Shown in pieces: positions 15,519 through 25,013 of a DNA stretch of 64,000 nt (the first letter of the stretch is position 1; each line of letters opens with the position of its first letter). The DNA is taken from contig JAYZEN010000006.1 in assembly GCA_036337295.1 (NCBI GenBank), positions 72,290 to 136,289 on the forward strand. The letters are read 5' to 3'. The position numbers were made by a program, and so were the translations under genes. Below the pieces are notes generated by a model. The model did not search any database. It was given only the letters and a program-made list of their open reading frames with translations, and was not told where the DNA came from. Origin of the DNA: Ketobacter sp036337295 (GTDB lineage: Bacteria; Pseudomonadota; Gammaproteobacteria; Pseudomonadales; Ketobacteraceae).

Positions 15519-16712
15519 ATGAAGTTTGTTGATGAAGCGGCCATTCGAGTGGAAGCCGGCGATGGTGGCAATGGTTGCCTGAGTTTTCGGCGTGAAAAAT
15601 ACATTGAATATGGTGGTCCGGATGGCGGCAACGGCGGTGCCGGGGGCAGTGTCATTCTGCAGGCGGACAGCGGTTTGAACACTCTGGTGGACTATCGGTA
15701 CGAGCGCATTTTCAAGGCCCAGCGCGGCGAAGGTGGTTCCGGCCGCAATTGTACCGGCGGCAGTGGCGACGATCTGGTCCTGAAGGTCCCCGTGGGCACC
15801 ACGGTAGTGGATGAAGATACAGAAGAGGTGTTGGGCGACCTGGTGCGCGAAGGTGAGCAGTTTATGGTGGCCAAGGGCGGTCGTGGTGGTCTGGGCAATA
15901 CCTGTTTCAAATCCAGCACCAACCGTGCCCCCCGCAAGACTACCCCGGGCACTGAAGGTGAAAAGCGCAACCTGCGCCTGGAGCTGAAAGTGCTGGCGGA
16001 CATTGGCCTGTTGGGGATGCCCAATGCAGGCAAGTCCACTCTGATCCGCGCGGTGTCTGCTGCCAAGCCCAAGGTGGCGGATTACCCCTTTACCACGCTG
16101 GTGCCGAACCTGGGGGTGGTGAAAGTGGACCGCCTGCGCAGCTTTGTGATGGCGGACATCCCGGGCCTGATCGAAGGAGCGGCGGAAGGCGCCGGTCTGG
16201 GTATTCGCTTCCTCAAGCATCTGGCCCGTTGCCGGATTCTGTTGCATGTGGTGGATATCGCCCCCTGGGATCAAACAGATCCGGTGGAGTCCGTGGACGC
16301 CATCGCCGGCGAGCTGCAGCTGTTCAGCGCTGCCTTGGCGGATCGCGAGCGCTGGTTGGTGTTGAACAAGACTGACCTGTTGCCAGAGGAGGAAGCCAAT
16401 GCCCGTTGCCAGGAAATCATTGATGATCTGGAATGGGAAGGGCCGGTTTTCAAAATCTCGGCAGCCAATGGCGTGGGCACCCAGGAACTGATATTCGCCA
16501 TCATGAACCATCTGGAAGAGCTGGACCAGCGCATGGCGGCAGACGAGGAGTTTGCGGATGCCGAGCGCGCCGCCCGTCAGTGCCTGGAAGAGGAGGCCCG
16601 CCTCAAGATTCAGGCGTATAAGGCTGAGCGTCGTCGCCAGCGGGCTGCGGACGCGGACGATGATGATGACGACGATGATCATGATGTTGAGGTGGTGTAC
16701 GCACCCAATTGA
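15519..16712 (+). CDS. obgE: Obg-family GTPase (ribosome assembly)
   Basis: 397 residues with GGGAG-type spacing before the ATG (MKFVDEAAIRVEAGDGGNG). The glycine-rich Obg fold (about 1-158) is followed by a G domain with GMPNAGKST (166-174), DIPGLIEGAAEGAGLG (G3 and switch II) and NKTDLL (G4). The C-terminus is a highly acidic run of aspartates before HDVEVVYAPN. Obg binds the 50S subunit and links ribosome maturation, ppGpp and replication control. It lies between rpmA and proB, as in Pseudomonas. A -10-like TACAAT at 15475-15480 may start its transcript. Confidence 0.97.
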   Translation: MKFVDEAAIRVEAGDGGNGCLSFRREKYIEYGGPDGGNGGAGGSVILQADSGLNTLVDYRYERIFKAQRGEGGSGRNCTGGSGDDLVLKVPVGTTVVDEDTEEVLGDLVREGEQFMVAKGGRGGLGNTCFKSSTNRAPRKTTPGTEGEKRNLRLELKVLADIGLLGMPNAGKSTLIRAVSAAKPKVADYPFTTLVPNLGVVKVDRLRSFVMADIPGLIEGAAEGAGLGIRFLKHLARCRILLHVVDIAPWDQTDPVESVDAIAGELQLFSAALADRERWLVLNKTDLLPEEEANARCQEIIDDLEWEGPVFKISAANGVGTQELIFAIMNHLEELDQRMAADEEFADAERAARQCLEEEARLKIQAYKAERRRQRAADADDDDDDDDHDVEVVYAPN

Positions 16713-16733
16713 TCGCTGGAGAGCACGAATTCT

Positions 16734-17876
16734 ATGTCAGGTGACGAGCGTCTGAAACTGCGGGCTGAAGTGGCCGCCGCCAAGCGCTGGGTGGTGAAAA
16801 TCGGTAGCGCACTGTTGACCAATGATGGCGAGGGCCTGGATCGGGTCGCCATTGCCGGCTGGGTAGAGCAGATCGTCAAGCTGCGTCAGCAGGGGATTGA
16901 AGTGGTGCTGGTGTCCTCCGGCTCCGTGGCGGAAGGCATGGCGCGCCTGGGTTGGAAACAGCGCCCCAAGGCCATGCACGATTTGCAGGCTGCAGCTGCG
17001 GTGGGGCAGATGGGGTTGGTGCAGGCCTGGGAGCAGGCGTTCCAGGCCCATGGCGTGCACTCTGCCCAGGTGCTGGTGACGCACGATGATTTGTCTGACC
17101 GCAAGCGTTACCTGAATGCCCGCAGCACCTTGCTGGCCTTGATTGCCCATGGTGTGGTGCCGGTGGTGAACGAGAACGATACAGTGGTCACCGATGAAAT
17201 TCGCTTTGGCGACAATGACACCCTGGGGGCGCTGATCACCAACCTGGTGGAGGCGGACCTGCTGGTGATCATGACGGACCAGCAGGGCATGTTCGATTCT
17301 GACCCCCGCAACAATGCCAGTGCGGCGCTGATATCCCACGCCCGGGCCTCGGACCCGGCGTTGCTGGCCATGGCTGGGGGCAGCGGTGGTGCTTTGGGTA
17401 AGGGTGGCATGGCGACCAAGGTGCGGGCCGCCCAGCTGGCCGCCCGCTCCGGGGCAGACAGCATCATTGTCGGTGGACGACTGCCAGAGGTGTTGTCCCG
17501 TATCTACAAGGCGGAAGACGTAGGCACCCTGCTGACGGCGGAGGCCAGTCCCATGGCGGCCCGCAAGCAGTGGCTGGCCGGGCACCTGCAAATGCGGGGT
17601 GTGCTGACCCTGGATGAGGGGGCGGCCCGGGTGCTGCGGGAGAAAGGCGTCAGCCTGCTGCCCGTGGGCGTGAGGGATGTGACCGGTAATTTTTCCCGCG
17701 GTGAAATGGTCTCCTGCGTGGGGCCGGATAACCAGCGAGTGGCCTGCGGCCTGGTAAATTACTCGGCGGACGAGGCTCGTCGTATCATGGGGAAAGGATC
17801 AGACGCCATCGCGTCCATCCTGGGTTATGTAGACGAAAAAGAGCTGATCCATCGGGACAATATGGTGGTGTTTTAG
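16734..17876 (+). CDS. proB: Glutamate 5-kinase
   Basis: 380 residues, 21 bp after obgE. An amino-acid kinase fold (KRWVVKIGSALLTNDGEGLD; VLVSSGSVAEGMARLG; VVNENDTV; FGDNDTLGALI) covers residues about 15-265 and a PUA domain about 285-375. It phosphorylates glutamate in the first step of proline synthesis and is usually feedback-inhibited by proline. The last codons (M-V-V-F-stop) are part of a 16-bp tandem duplication at 17862-17893. Confidence 0.96.
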   Translation: MSGDERLKLRAEVAAAKRWVVKIGSALLTNDGEGLDRVAIAGWVEQIVKLRQQGIEVVLVSSGSVAEGMARLGWKQRPKAMHDLQAAAAVGQMGLVQAWEQAFQAHGVHSAQVLVTHDDLSDRKRYLNARSTLLALIAHGVVPVVNENDTVVTDEIRFGDNDTLGALITNLVEADLLVIMTDQQGMFDSDPRNNASAALISHARASDPALLAMAGGSGGALGKGGMATKVRAAQLAARSGADSIIVGGRLPEVLSRIYKAEDVGTLLTAEASPMAARKQWLAGHLQMRGVLTLDEGAARVLREKGVSLLPVGVRDVTGNFSRGEMVSCVGPDNQRVACGLVNYSADEARRIMGKGSDAIASILGYVDEKELIHRDNMVVF

Positions 17877-17893
17877 GATGGTGGTGTTCTAGG
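17862..17893 (+). repeat. 16-bp tandem duplication across the proB stop codon
   Basis: ATGGTGGTGTTTTAGG (17862-17877) is followed directly by ATGGTGGTGTTCTAGG (17878-17893), one mismatch. The first copy encodes the last residues and stop of proB. Confidence 0.8.
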
Positions 17894-17927
17894 TCGGTGT
17901 GTGGTGCAGATGCGGCCAGCCAGCCAT

Positions 17928-17956
17928 AAAAAAACCGGCTTAAAGCCGGTTTTTTT
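17928..17956. terminator. Bidirectional terminator between proB and rpsT
   Basis: An A run, ACCGGCT, a short loop, AGCCGGT and a T run form a symmetric hairpin that can end transcripts from both convergent genes. Confidence 0.88.
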
Positions 17957-17985
17957 GCATCCACAACATTGGTTGAAGCCAATGC

Positions 17986-18252
17986 TTAAGCGGCCAGATC
18001 CTTGATCTGAGAACTCAGGCGGCTCTTATGACGGGCAGCCTTGTTCTTGTGGATGATGCCTTTGCTTACCATACGGTCAATGACGGGAACCGCTTCCAGG
18101 TAGGCTTTCTGGGCATTGTCTTTGTTGCCAGTGGCGATTTCGTTAACCACTTTCTTGATGTATGTGCGAACCATGGAGCGCAGACCGGCATTGTGTCTGC
18201 GACGCTTTTCAGCCTGGCGTGCACGCTTCTTAGCTGATTTGATGTTAGCCAA
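17986..18252 (-). CDS. rpsT: 30S ribosomal protein S20
   Basis: 88 residues with the characteristic start MANIKSAKKRARQAEKRRRH and the helical basic C-terminus ending KSRLSSQIKDLAA. S20 binds 16S rRNA early in 30S assembly. It is monocistronic, divergent from murJ, with a good AGGAGC ribosome site and a terminator shared with proB. Confidence 0.97.
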   Translation of the reverse strand: MANIKSAKKRARQAEKRRRHNAGLRSMVRTYIKKVVNEIATGNKDNAQKAYLEAVPVIDRMVSKGIIHKNKAARHKSRLSSQIKDLAA

Positions 18253-18295
18253 GGTCTAGCTCCTTATCTTTACGATAATCAGTATATTGCCGAAA

Positions 18296-18343
18296 CTTGA
18301 ACGTCTAACTTAAGCTTGAACGTCTGTTGGATCTTGAACGTCT
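18296..18343 (+). repeat. Three CTTGAACGTCT repeats in the rpsT/murJ gap
   Basis: CTTGAACGTCT occurs at 18296-18306, 18315-18325 and 18333-18343, 19 and 18 bp apart; two copies are followed by AACTAG or AACTTA. They lie 44 bp or more upstream of rpsT in its leader or promoter region. Confidence 0.7.
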
Positions 18344-18543
18344 AACTAGGTTAGTCACTATTGTCGAATAACCAGACGCTAAGCGACTTGAATTCGAGGA
18401 CGCAAGATTATTCCCACCCAGGGGGCTACTGTCAAGGCCTCTGTTCTATTTATCTGGGACTTATCCCCTCTGCACCGCCTTATTGGGATACGGTTTTGGG
18501 CTCGTATCCGTATAATGGCCGCCTGGTTGGAGAGCAGGTATTC

Positions 18544-20112
18544 ATGAAAAACGAAAAATCAGGCAAAAAGCAGGGCGGGCTGCTGCGTTCCACCGGCATT
18601 GTCAGCCTGTTCACCATGTTGTCTCGGGTGCTGGGGCTGGCGCGGGATGTGGTGGTGGCGCATCTGTTTGGTGCTGGGGGCGGGGCGGATGCCTTTTTCG
18701 TGGCATTCAAAATCCCCAATTTTTTCAGGCGGTTGTTCGCTGAAGGGGCGTTTTCCCAGGCGTTTGTACCGGTGCTGTCGGAGTATCGGGCCCAGCGCGA
18801 GCACGCGGAAGTGCGGTTGCTGGTGAGTTACACAATGGGGTCCCTGGGGGGCGTGTTGTTCGGGGTGACCCTGGTGTGCGTGGTGTTTGCGCCGGTGGTG
18901 ACGTTTCTGTTTGCCCCCGGATTCTATGATCTGCCGGATAAATTCAGCCTGGCGTCGGACATGTTGCGGCTCACCTTTCCCTATCTGATGCTGATTTCCC
19001 TGACCGCCATGCTGGGCAGCGTGCTCAACAGTTACGGCCGCTTTGCAATGCCGGCCTTTAACCCGGTATTGCTGAACATCTGCATGATCTTTGCGGCGGT
19101 GGTGGTGTCCCCCCTGCTGGAGGTGCCGGTGATGGCCATGGCCTGGGGCGTGTTGGTGGCCGGCGTGCTGCAGTTGGTTTTCCTGTTTCCCTTTGTGCGC
19201 CGGATCGACCTGTTGGCCATGCCGCGCTGGGGTTGGACGGACCCGGGAGTCAAACGCATTCTGACCTTGATGTTGCCGGCCATGTTCGGCGTTTCGGTGG
19301 CCCAGATCAATCTGCTGCTGGACACCATTTTGGCCTCCTTTCTGGTGGATGGCAGTGTGGGCTGGCTGTATTACTCCGACCGCTTGATGGAGCTGCCCCT
19401 GGGTGTCTTCGGCATTGCCATTGCCACGGTGATTCTGCCCAGTTTATCCCGTAAACACGCCAGCCGGTCGGCGGAGGCGTTCTCCCAAACCCTGGACTGG
19501 GCGGTGCGTATGGTGCTGCTGATCGGGGTGCCGGCGGCCTTGGCCCTGGTGGTGCTGGCGTCGCCCTTGCTGGTAACACTGTTTCAATATGGCGAGTTCA
19601 GCGCCCGGGATGTGGAGCGGGCCAGTCTGAGCCTGCAGGCCTATGGCTGTGGTTTGGTGGGTTTCATGCTGGTGAAGGTGCTGGCACCGGGCTATTTTGC
19701 CCGTCAGGACACCAAGACCCCGGTGAAGGTGGGGATCAAGGCCATGGTGGCCAATATGGTCTTCAATCTGGCACTTATTGTACCGCTGGCCCACGTTGGT
19801 CTGGCGCTGGCCACCACTCTGTCGGCGGCGGTCAATGCCGGGCTGCTGTGGCGGGGTCTAAGGCGGGAAGGGGTGTATCAGGTTCAGCCCGGCTGGTGGC
19901 TGTTCCTGCTGCGGTTGGGGGTGGCCAGCGCCCTGATGGTGGCAGTGATTATGTTGTTGAACAAGGACTTGGCGCAATGGCTGGCCTGGGGCTGGCCCCA
20001 GCGTACAGCCCATCTGGCCCTGTTGGTGGTGGCCGGGGCCGGGGCCTATTTCGGGGTGCTGCTGGTGGGTGGAATGCGGCTGCGTGATCTGCGTGCCCGG
20101 CATGGGGAATAG
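18544..20112 (+). CDS. murJ: Lipid II flippase MurJ
   Basis: 522 residues from the ATG at 18544 (MKNEKSGKKQGGLLRSTGIV), preceded by GCAGG; the frame is open further upstream but without family similarity. It is a polytopic MviN/MurJ protein with about 14 transmembrane helices. SLFTMLSRVLGLARDVVVAH, FGAGGGADAFFVAFKIPNFF and RRLFAEGAFSQAFVPVL are typical. It flips lipid-linked peptidoglycan precursors across the inner membrane. A TATAAT at 18511-18516 may be its -10 box. ribF follows 71 bp downstream. Confidence 0.96.
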   Translation: MKNEKSGKKQGGLLRSTGIVSLFTMLSRVLGLARDVVVAHLFGAGGGADAFFVAFKIPNFFRRLFAEGAFSQAFVPVLSEYRAQREHAEVRLLVSYTMGSLGGVLFGVTLVCVVFAPVVTFLFAPGFYDLPDKFSLASDMLRLTFPYLMLISLTAMLGSVLNSYGRFAMPAFNPVLLNICMIFAAVVVSPLLEVPVMAMAWGVLVAGVLQLVFLFPFVRRIDLLAMPRWGWTDPGVKRILTLMLPAMFGVSVAQINLLLDTILASFLVDGSVGWLYYSDRLMELPLGVFGIAIATVILPSLSRKHASRSAEAFSQTLDWAVRMVLLIGVPAALALVVLASPLLVTLFQYGEFSARDVERASLSLQAYGCGLVGFMLVKVLAPGYFARQDTKTPVKVGIKAMVANMVFNLALIVPLAHVGLALATTLSAAVNAGLLWRGLRREGVYQVQPGWWLFLLRLGVASALMVAVIMLLNKDLAQWLAWGWPQRTAHLALLVVAGAGAYFGVLLVGGMRLRDLRARHGE

Positions 20113-20125
20113 GGACAGCGAGCAG

Positions 20126-20154
20126 TTATATCCCGCGGCCAAGTCCGCTATAAT
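20126..20154 (+). promoter_or_regulatory. Candidate promoter of ribF-ileS-lspA-fkpB-ispH
   Basis: A perfect TATAAT (20149-20154) lies 30 bp before ribF. A weak TTATAT (20126-20131) stands 17 bp upstream of it. The -10 is convincing, the -35 is not. Confidence 0.45.
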
Positions 20155-20183
20155 GCTCGCCTTTTTGGCATGACGGCAGAAGC

Positions 20184-21125
20184 ATGGAGCTGATTCGCGG
20201 CGTACACAATTTGCGGGACCGACATCGGGGCTGTGTGGCCACCATCGGCAACTTCGACGGGATCCACCTGGGGCACCGCGCCATCATCCGTCAGGTGACG
20301 GCCAAGGCCAGGCAGCTGGGGGTGCCCTCGGCGGTCATGGTGTTTGAACCCCAGCCCCGTGAATTCTTTGCCCCGGATGAAGCTCCGGCCCGGCTGATGA
20401 CCTTCCGTGAAAAGGTGGAGGTGCTGGGTGAACTGGGTGTGGACCGGGTCCTGTGCGTAAAGTTTGACCGGCGTTTTTGCAGTCAGTCGGCCCAGGAATT
20501 CTGTGAGAACATCCTGATTCGGGGCATGGGCATCCGTCACCTGGTGGTGGGGGATGATTTCCGTTTCGGCAACGACCGAGCCGGCGACTTTCGTTTTCTG
20601 CAGACCATGGGTGAGGAAAACGGTTATACCGTGGAAAACACACACACCTTCGAATGGCACGGGGAACGGGTCAGCAGCACCCGGGTCAGAGAATGTCTGG
20701 AGCACAACGATTTTGATTCCGCCTCCGTTATGCTGTGTCGCTCCTTTTTCATGTCCGGTCGGGTGATCCACGGTCAGAAGCTGGGGCGTACCATTGGCGT
20801 TCCCACCGCCAACCTGCTGCCCAAGCGGGTGCGCACGCCGGTGAGTGGCGTGTTCGCGGTGGAGGTGCGTGGCCTGGATCAGGTCCAGCAGGGGGTCGCC
20901 AACCTGGGTACCCGGCCCACCCTGGGGGGGGAGCAGGTAAGGCTGGAAGTGCATTTGCTGAATTTTCAGGGTGACCTGTATGGCAAACACCTGCGGGTGA
21001 TGTTCCGGCATAAAATCCGGGATGAGAAAAAATTCGATGGGCTGGAGGCGTTGACCGATGCCATCCGCCAGGATATTGAAACAGCAAAGCAGTTTTTTGC
21101 GAAACCAAAAGCGAAGGGCAGTTAA
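20184..21125 (+). CDS. ribF: Bifunctional riboflavin kinase/FAD synthetase
   Basis: 313 residues. The N-terminal nucleotidyltransferase has TIGNFDGIHLGHRAII (about 20-35) and FRFGNDRAGDF with SSTRVRECLE. The C-terminal flavokinase has GRTIGVPTANLLPK and GVFAVEV. It makes FMN and then FAD. First gene of the conserved ribF-ileS-lspA-fkpB-ispH operon; ileS starts 5 bp after it. Confidence 0.97.
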   Translation: MELIRGVHNLRDRHRGCVATIGNFDGIHLGHRAIIRQVTAKARQLGVPSAVMVFEPQPREFFAPDEAPARLMTFREKVEVLGELGVDRVLCVKFDRRFCSQSAQEFCENILIRGMGIRHLVVGDDFRFGNDRAGDFRFLQTMGEENGYTVENTHTFEWHGERVSSTRVRECLEHNDFDSASVMLCRSFFMSGRVIHGQKLGRTIGVPTANLLPKRVRTPVSGVFAVEVRGLDQVQQGVANLGTRPTLGGEQVRLEVHLLNFQGDLYGKHLRVMFRHKIRDEKKFDGLEALTDAIRQDIETAKQFFAKPKAKGS

Positions 21126-21130
21126 ACTCC

Positions 21131-23944
21131 ATGGCCGATTACAAAGCGACATTAAACCTACCGGATACCGCTTTCCCCATGCGCGGCAACCTGGCTCAGC
21201 GGGAGCCGGAGATGCTGGCGCGCTGGAAGCAAATGGATCTGTACCAGAAAGTACAGCAAACCACTGCCGGCCGGCCTCAGTTTATTCTGCACGATGGCCC
21301 TCCTTACGCGAACGGCGACATCCATATCGGCCATTCGGTTAACAAAATCCTGAAAGACACCATCATGCGTTCCAAGCGCCTGGGTGGCTTTGACGTGCCC
21401 TATGTGCCGGGGTGGGACTGCCACGGCCTGCCCATCGAGCACAATGTAGAGAAGAAAATCGGTAAGGCCGGTGTGAAGGTGCCCCATTCAGAGTTTCGCA
21501 AGAAATGCCGTGAATACGCCATGCAGCAGGTGAATGGCCAGCGTGAGGATTTCATCCGGTTGGGGGTATTGGGGGATTGGGAAAATCCCTACCTCACCAT
21601 GGATTTCAAAACCGAAGCGGACATCATCCGTTCTTTGGGCCGCATCGCGGATAACGGCCATCTGGTGAAAGGCTTCAAGCCGGTGTACTGGAGCGTTGTG
21701 GGCGGCTCAGCCCTGGCGGAAGCGGAAGTGGAATATCAGGACAAGACCTCCACGCAGGTGGACGTCCGTTTCACTCCCGTGGACGCGGTGGATTTCGTCA
21801 GCCGGTTTGGCGTGGATTCCCCTGCGCTGCCGGTGTCCGTCGTGATCTGGACCACCACCCCCTGGACCCTGCCCGCCAACCAGGCGGTGGCCTTGGCGAA
21901 GGATCTGGAATACAGCCTGGTGCAACTGGATGCCGGCGCTGGCGATGAGCTGGTACTGCTGGCCAGCGACCTGGTGGAGCCGGTGTGCAAACGCTACGGG
22001 GTGGAAGACTTTAAGGTATTAGCCACCACCTTGGGTTCCTCTCTGGAGCATCTGCTGCTGCAGCATCCGTTCATTGCCGAGCGTCAAGTGCCAGTGGTGA
22101 TGGGGGATCACGTGACCACCGACGCCGGTACCGGTGCCGTGCACATTGCTCCGGACCACGGTCTGGATGACTTTAATGTGGGCCTGAAATACGGCATCAA
22201 GACCCTCAATTATGTGGGTGCGGACGGCACCTATATGGAGGCCACGCCCCTGGTGGCGGGTGAGCACGTTTATAAAGTGGAGCCCCGCATCCTGGAGCTG
22301 CTGCAGGAAAACCACGCCCTGCTGAAGCAGGCCAAGCTTACCCACAGCTATCCTCATTGCTGGCGCACCAAAACCCCGCTGATCTTCCGGGCCACGCCCC
22401 AGTGGTTTATCAGTATGACCAAAAACGGCTTATTGGAAGCCTGTAAAAAGGCTGCCAACAAAGTGGAATGGCTGCCGGAGTGGGGCAAGGCCCGCATCGA
22501 CGGCATGCTGGCACAAAGCCCGGACTGGTGTATCTCCCGTCAGCGCACCTGGGGTGTGCCCATCGCGTTGTTTGTGCACAAGGAAACCTCCGAGCTGCAT
22601 CCCAACACCTCTGAGCTGATTGAAGCGGTCGCGCAAAAAGTGGAAGCCGAAGGCATGGATGCCTGGTTCGATCTGGAGCCGGCGGAGTTGCTGGGGGATG
22701 ACGCCGCCCAGTACGACAAGGTCACCGATACCCTGGATGTGTGGTTCGATTCCGGTGTCACTCATTATTCTGTGCTGGAACAACGGGCGGAGTTGCGGGT
22801 GCCGGCGGATCTGTACCTGGAAGGTTCCGACCAGCATCGTGGCTGGTTCCAGTCCTCGTTGAAAACCGGGTTGGCCATTCGTGGCGAAGCGCCCTATAAA
22901 ACCGTACTGACTCATGGTTTTACGGTGGACGCCCAAGGCAAGAAGATGTCCAAATCCCTGGGCAATGTGGTGTCGCCGCAGAAGGTGATGAAATCCTTGG
23001 GGGCGGACATCATCCGCCTGTGGGTGGCGGCCACCGATTACCGTGGTGAAATGACGGTGTCCGATGAGATCCTGAAGCGCACCGCAGATTCTTATCGCCG
23101 AATCCGCAACACCGCCCGCTTCCTGCTTTCCAACTTAAACGGCTTTGATCCCAAAGTGGATGCGGTGGCACCGGAAGACATGCTGGCACTGGACCGCTAT
23201 GCGGTGCACCGGGCGGCCAAACTGCAGCAGGAAATCATCGAGTGTTATGACGAATACCTGTTTCACTCCATCTACCAGAAACTGCACAACTACTGCGTGG
23301 TGGACCTCGGGGCGTTCTACCTGGATGTGATCAAGGATCGCCAGTACACCTGCCAGAAGGACAGCGTGGCGCGGCGCTCGGCGCAGACTGCCCTGTACCA
23401 TATTGCTGAGGCCCTGGTGCGCTGGATTGCGCCTATTTTGTGTTTCACCGCCGATGAGTTGTGGGAGTTTCTGCCCGGTGAGCGCAGCGAATCTGTGCAT
23501 CTGGAAACCTGGTACAGCGGATTGTTCGAGCTGCCCCTGGGGGATGCCATGAACGCTGATTTCTGGCAGACCATCCAGGGTGTGAAGGTTGCAGTCAACA
23601 AGCAATTGGAGGATGCCCGCAAGAACGGTGTGGTGGGCGGCAGTCTGGAAGCGGAAGTGGACATTCATTGCAGCTCCGATCTGAAAGAGGATCTGGACCA
23701 GCTGGGTGACGAGCTGCGCTTTGCCATGATGACCAGTGCAGTGCGGGTGCACCAGTGGACCCAGGGTGGCGATATCACCGAGGTGGATGGCCTGCGCGTG
23801 GAGGTGAAGAAAAGCGAACATCCCAAGTGCGTTCGTTGCTGGCACCTGCGGGAGGATGTGGGCGCCAATGCAGAGCATCCGGAGCTGTGCCTGCGCTGTG
23901 TGGAAAACGTGGACGGTGGCGGTGAGCCCCGTGAATTTTGTTAA
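21131..23944 (+). CDS. ileS: Isoleucyl-tRNA synthetase
   Basis: 937 residues, the normal bacterial type-1 length. The HIGH motif is at 65-68 (DIHIGHS) and KMSKS at 605-609 (GKKMSKSLGN). The editing domain is intact, with TTTPWTLPANQAVAL and GTGAVHIAPDHG. The C-terminal zinc site (CVRCWHLRED and CLRCVENV) is present. It charges tRNA-Ile. The presence of the C-terminal zinc module marks the bacterial, mupirocin-sensitive type; sensitivity itself was not tested. Confidence 0.98.
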   Translation: MADYKATLNLPDTAFPMRGNLAQREPEMLARWKQMDLYQKVQQTTAGRPQFILHDGPPYANGDIHIGHSVNKILKDTIMRSKRLGGFDVPYVPGWDCHGLPIEHNVEKKIGKAGVKVPHSEFRKKCREYAMQQVNGQREDFIRLGVLGDWENPYLTMDFKTEADIIRSLGRIADNGHLVKGFKPVYWSVVGGSALAEAEVEYQDKTSTQVDVRFTPVDAVDFVSRFGVDSPALPVSVVIWTTTPWTLPANQAVALAKDLEYSLVQLDAGAGDELVLLASDLVEPVCKRYGVEDFKVLATTLGSSLEHLLLQHPFIAERQVPVVMGDHVTTDAGTGAVHIAPDHGLDDFNVGLKYGIKTLNYVGADGTYMEATPLVAGEHVYKVEPRILELLQENHALLKQAKLTHSYPHCWRTKTPLIFRATPQWFISMTKNGLLEACKKAANKVEWLPEWGKARIDGMLAQSPDWCISRQRTWGVPIALFVHKETSELHPNTSELIEAVAQKVEAEGMDAWFDLEPAELLGDDAAQYDKVTDTLDVWFDSGVTHYSVLEQRAELRVPADLYLEGSDQHRGWFQSSLKTGLAIRGEAPYKTVLTHGFTVDAQGKKMSKSLGNVVSPQKVMKSLGADIIRLWVAATDYRGEMTVSDEILKRTADSYRRIRNTARFLLSNLNGFDPKVDAVAPEDMLALDRYAVHRAAKLQQEIIECYDEYLFHSIYQKLHNYCVVDLGAFYLDVIKDRQYTCQKDSVARRSAQTALYHIAEALVRWIAPILCFTADELWEFLPGERSESVHLETWYSGLFELPLGDAMNADFWQTIQGVKVAVNKQLEDARKNGVVGGSLEAEVDIHCSSDLKEDLDQLGDELRFAMMTSAVRVHQWTQGGDITEVDGLRVEVKKSEHPKCVRCWHLREDVGANAEHPELCLRCVENVDGGGEPREFC

Positions 23945-23972
23945 GGTTTCAGTACCAAGGTAGCGATAAACA

Positions 23973-24491
23973 GTGACCAGCATGACAGATGCAATCAATG
24001 ACAAGCACGAGCAGGCCGTCGGCATGTTGAAATGGCTGTGGCTTTCGGCGGTGGTGGTGATCATTGATCAGATCACCAAGCTGGCGGTGGACGGCAGCTT
24101 CGAGAAATACGAGCGCCTGGAAATCCTGCCGTTCTTCAATCTGACCCTGGCTTATAACGAAGGTGCGGCCTTCAGTTTTCTGGCCGGTGCGGGCGGCTGG
24201 CAGCGATGGTTCTTCACGGCCATTGCGGTGGCGGTCAGTATCATGCTGGTCCTGTGGCTGCGTAAGTTGCCGAAGACCGACTGGTGGTCGGCCATGTCCA
24301 TCTCCCTGATTCTGGGGGGGGCCCTGGGCAATCTGTACGATCGGGTGATGTACGGTCATGTGGTGGATTTTCTGGATTTCCACTGGCAGGGAGCGCATTT
24401 CCCCGCCTTCAACATTGCTGACAGTGCCATTACTGTGGGCGCCGCCATGATGATTCTGGATATGCTGCGCAATCCGGGCAAGCAAACATGA
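23973..24491 (+). CDS. lspA: Lipoprotein signal peptidase
   Basis: 172 residues from a GTG; an ATG at 23982 would remove three. There are four transmembrane helices. The catalytic aspartate motifs are intact: GGALGNLYDRV and FNIADSAITVGA, with NEGAAFSFL between. It removes signal peptides from prolipoproteins in the inner membrane; BamD at 48157-48996 is one substrate in this window. Confidence 0.96.
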   Translation: MTSMTDAINDKHEQAVGMLKWLWLSAVVVIIDQITKLAVDGSFEKYERLEILPFFNLTLAYNEGAAFSFLAGAGGWQRWFFTAIAVAVSIMLVLWLRKLPKTDWWSAMSISLILGGALGNLYDRVMYGHVVDFLDFHWQGAHFPAFNIADSAITVGAAMMILDMLRNPGKQT

Positions 24492-24501
24492 GTGAACAGC
24501 G

Positions 24502-24966
24502 ATGAGTGAATCCCGAATCGGCCCTGGCAAACGGGTTACCCTGCACTTTTCCGTACTGTTGTTGGACGGCGCGGTGGTGGATTCCACCCGGGAGCGGTCA
24601 CCGGCCACTTTCACTGTGGGTGACGGCAATCTGTTGCCCGGCTTTGAACAGAGCATTTTCGGCCTTAAAGCCGGCGACAAGCGCTCCATCCTGTTGCCGG
24701 CGGAAGATGCCTTTGGCCCATACAACCCGGACAACGTGCAGACCATGCGCCGCGGCCTGTTCCAGCGTGATATGCAACTGGAGCCCGGCGTGGTGGTGTC
24801 CTTTGCAGACCAGAGCAAAGCCGAGCTCCCCGGTGTAATTCAGTCCGTCACGGAAGAGCAGGTAGTGGTGGATTTCAACCATCCCCTGGCCGGCAAGGAT
24901 CTCACGTTCCAGGTGGAAATCATCAATGTGGTGGACGCCGATTCCCAGGCCGTTGCACTGCATTAG
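24502..24966 (+). CDS. fkpB: FKBP-type peptidyl-prolyl isomerase, SlpA/FkpB type
   Basis: 154 residues, 10 bp after lspA. The FKBP core is interrupted by an inserted-in-flap (IF) chaperone segment, as in SlpA. Characteristic parts are VTLHFSVLLLDGAVVDSTRE, FTVGDGNLLPGFEQSIFGLK and PEDAFGPYNPDNVQ-like residues. No signal peptide, so cytoplasmic. It sits in the usual lspA-fkpB-ispH order. Confidence 0.95.
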   Translation: MSESRIGPGKRVTLHFSVLLLDGAVVDSTRERSPATFTVGDGNLLPGFEQSIFGLKAGDKRSILLPAEDAFGPYNPDNVQTMRRGLFQRDMQLEPGVVVSFADQSKAELPGVIQSVTEEQVVVDFNHPLAGKDLTFQVEIINVVDADSQAVALH

Positions 24967-25013
24967 AAAGCCGTCACCAAACCCCAGTCATCAACCCCAA
25001 AGAGAGGCACAGC

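Noticed and set aside
15333..16682. 449-codon minus-strand frame opposite obgE
   Set aside because: Antisense shadow of a clearly conserved GTPase gene.
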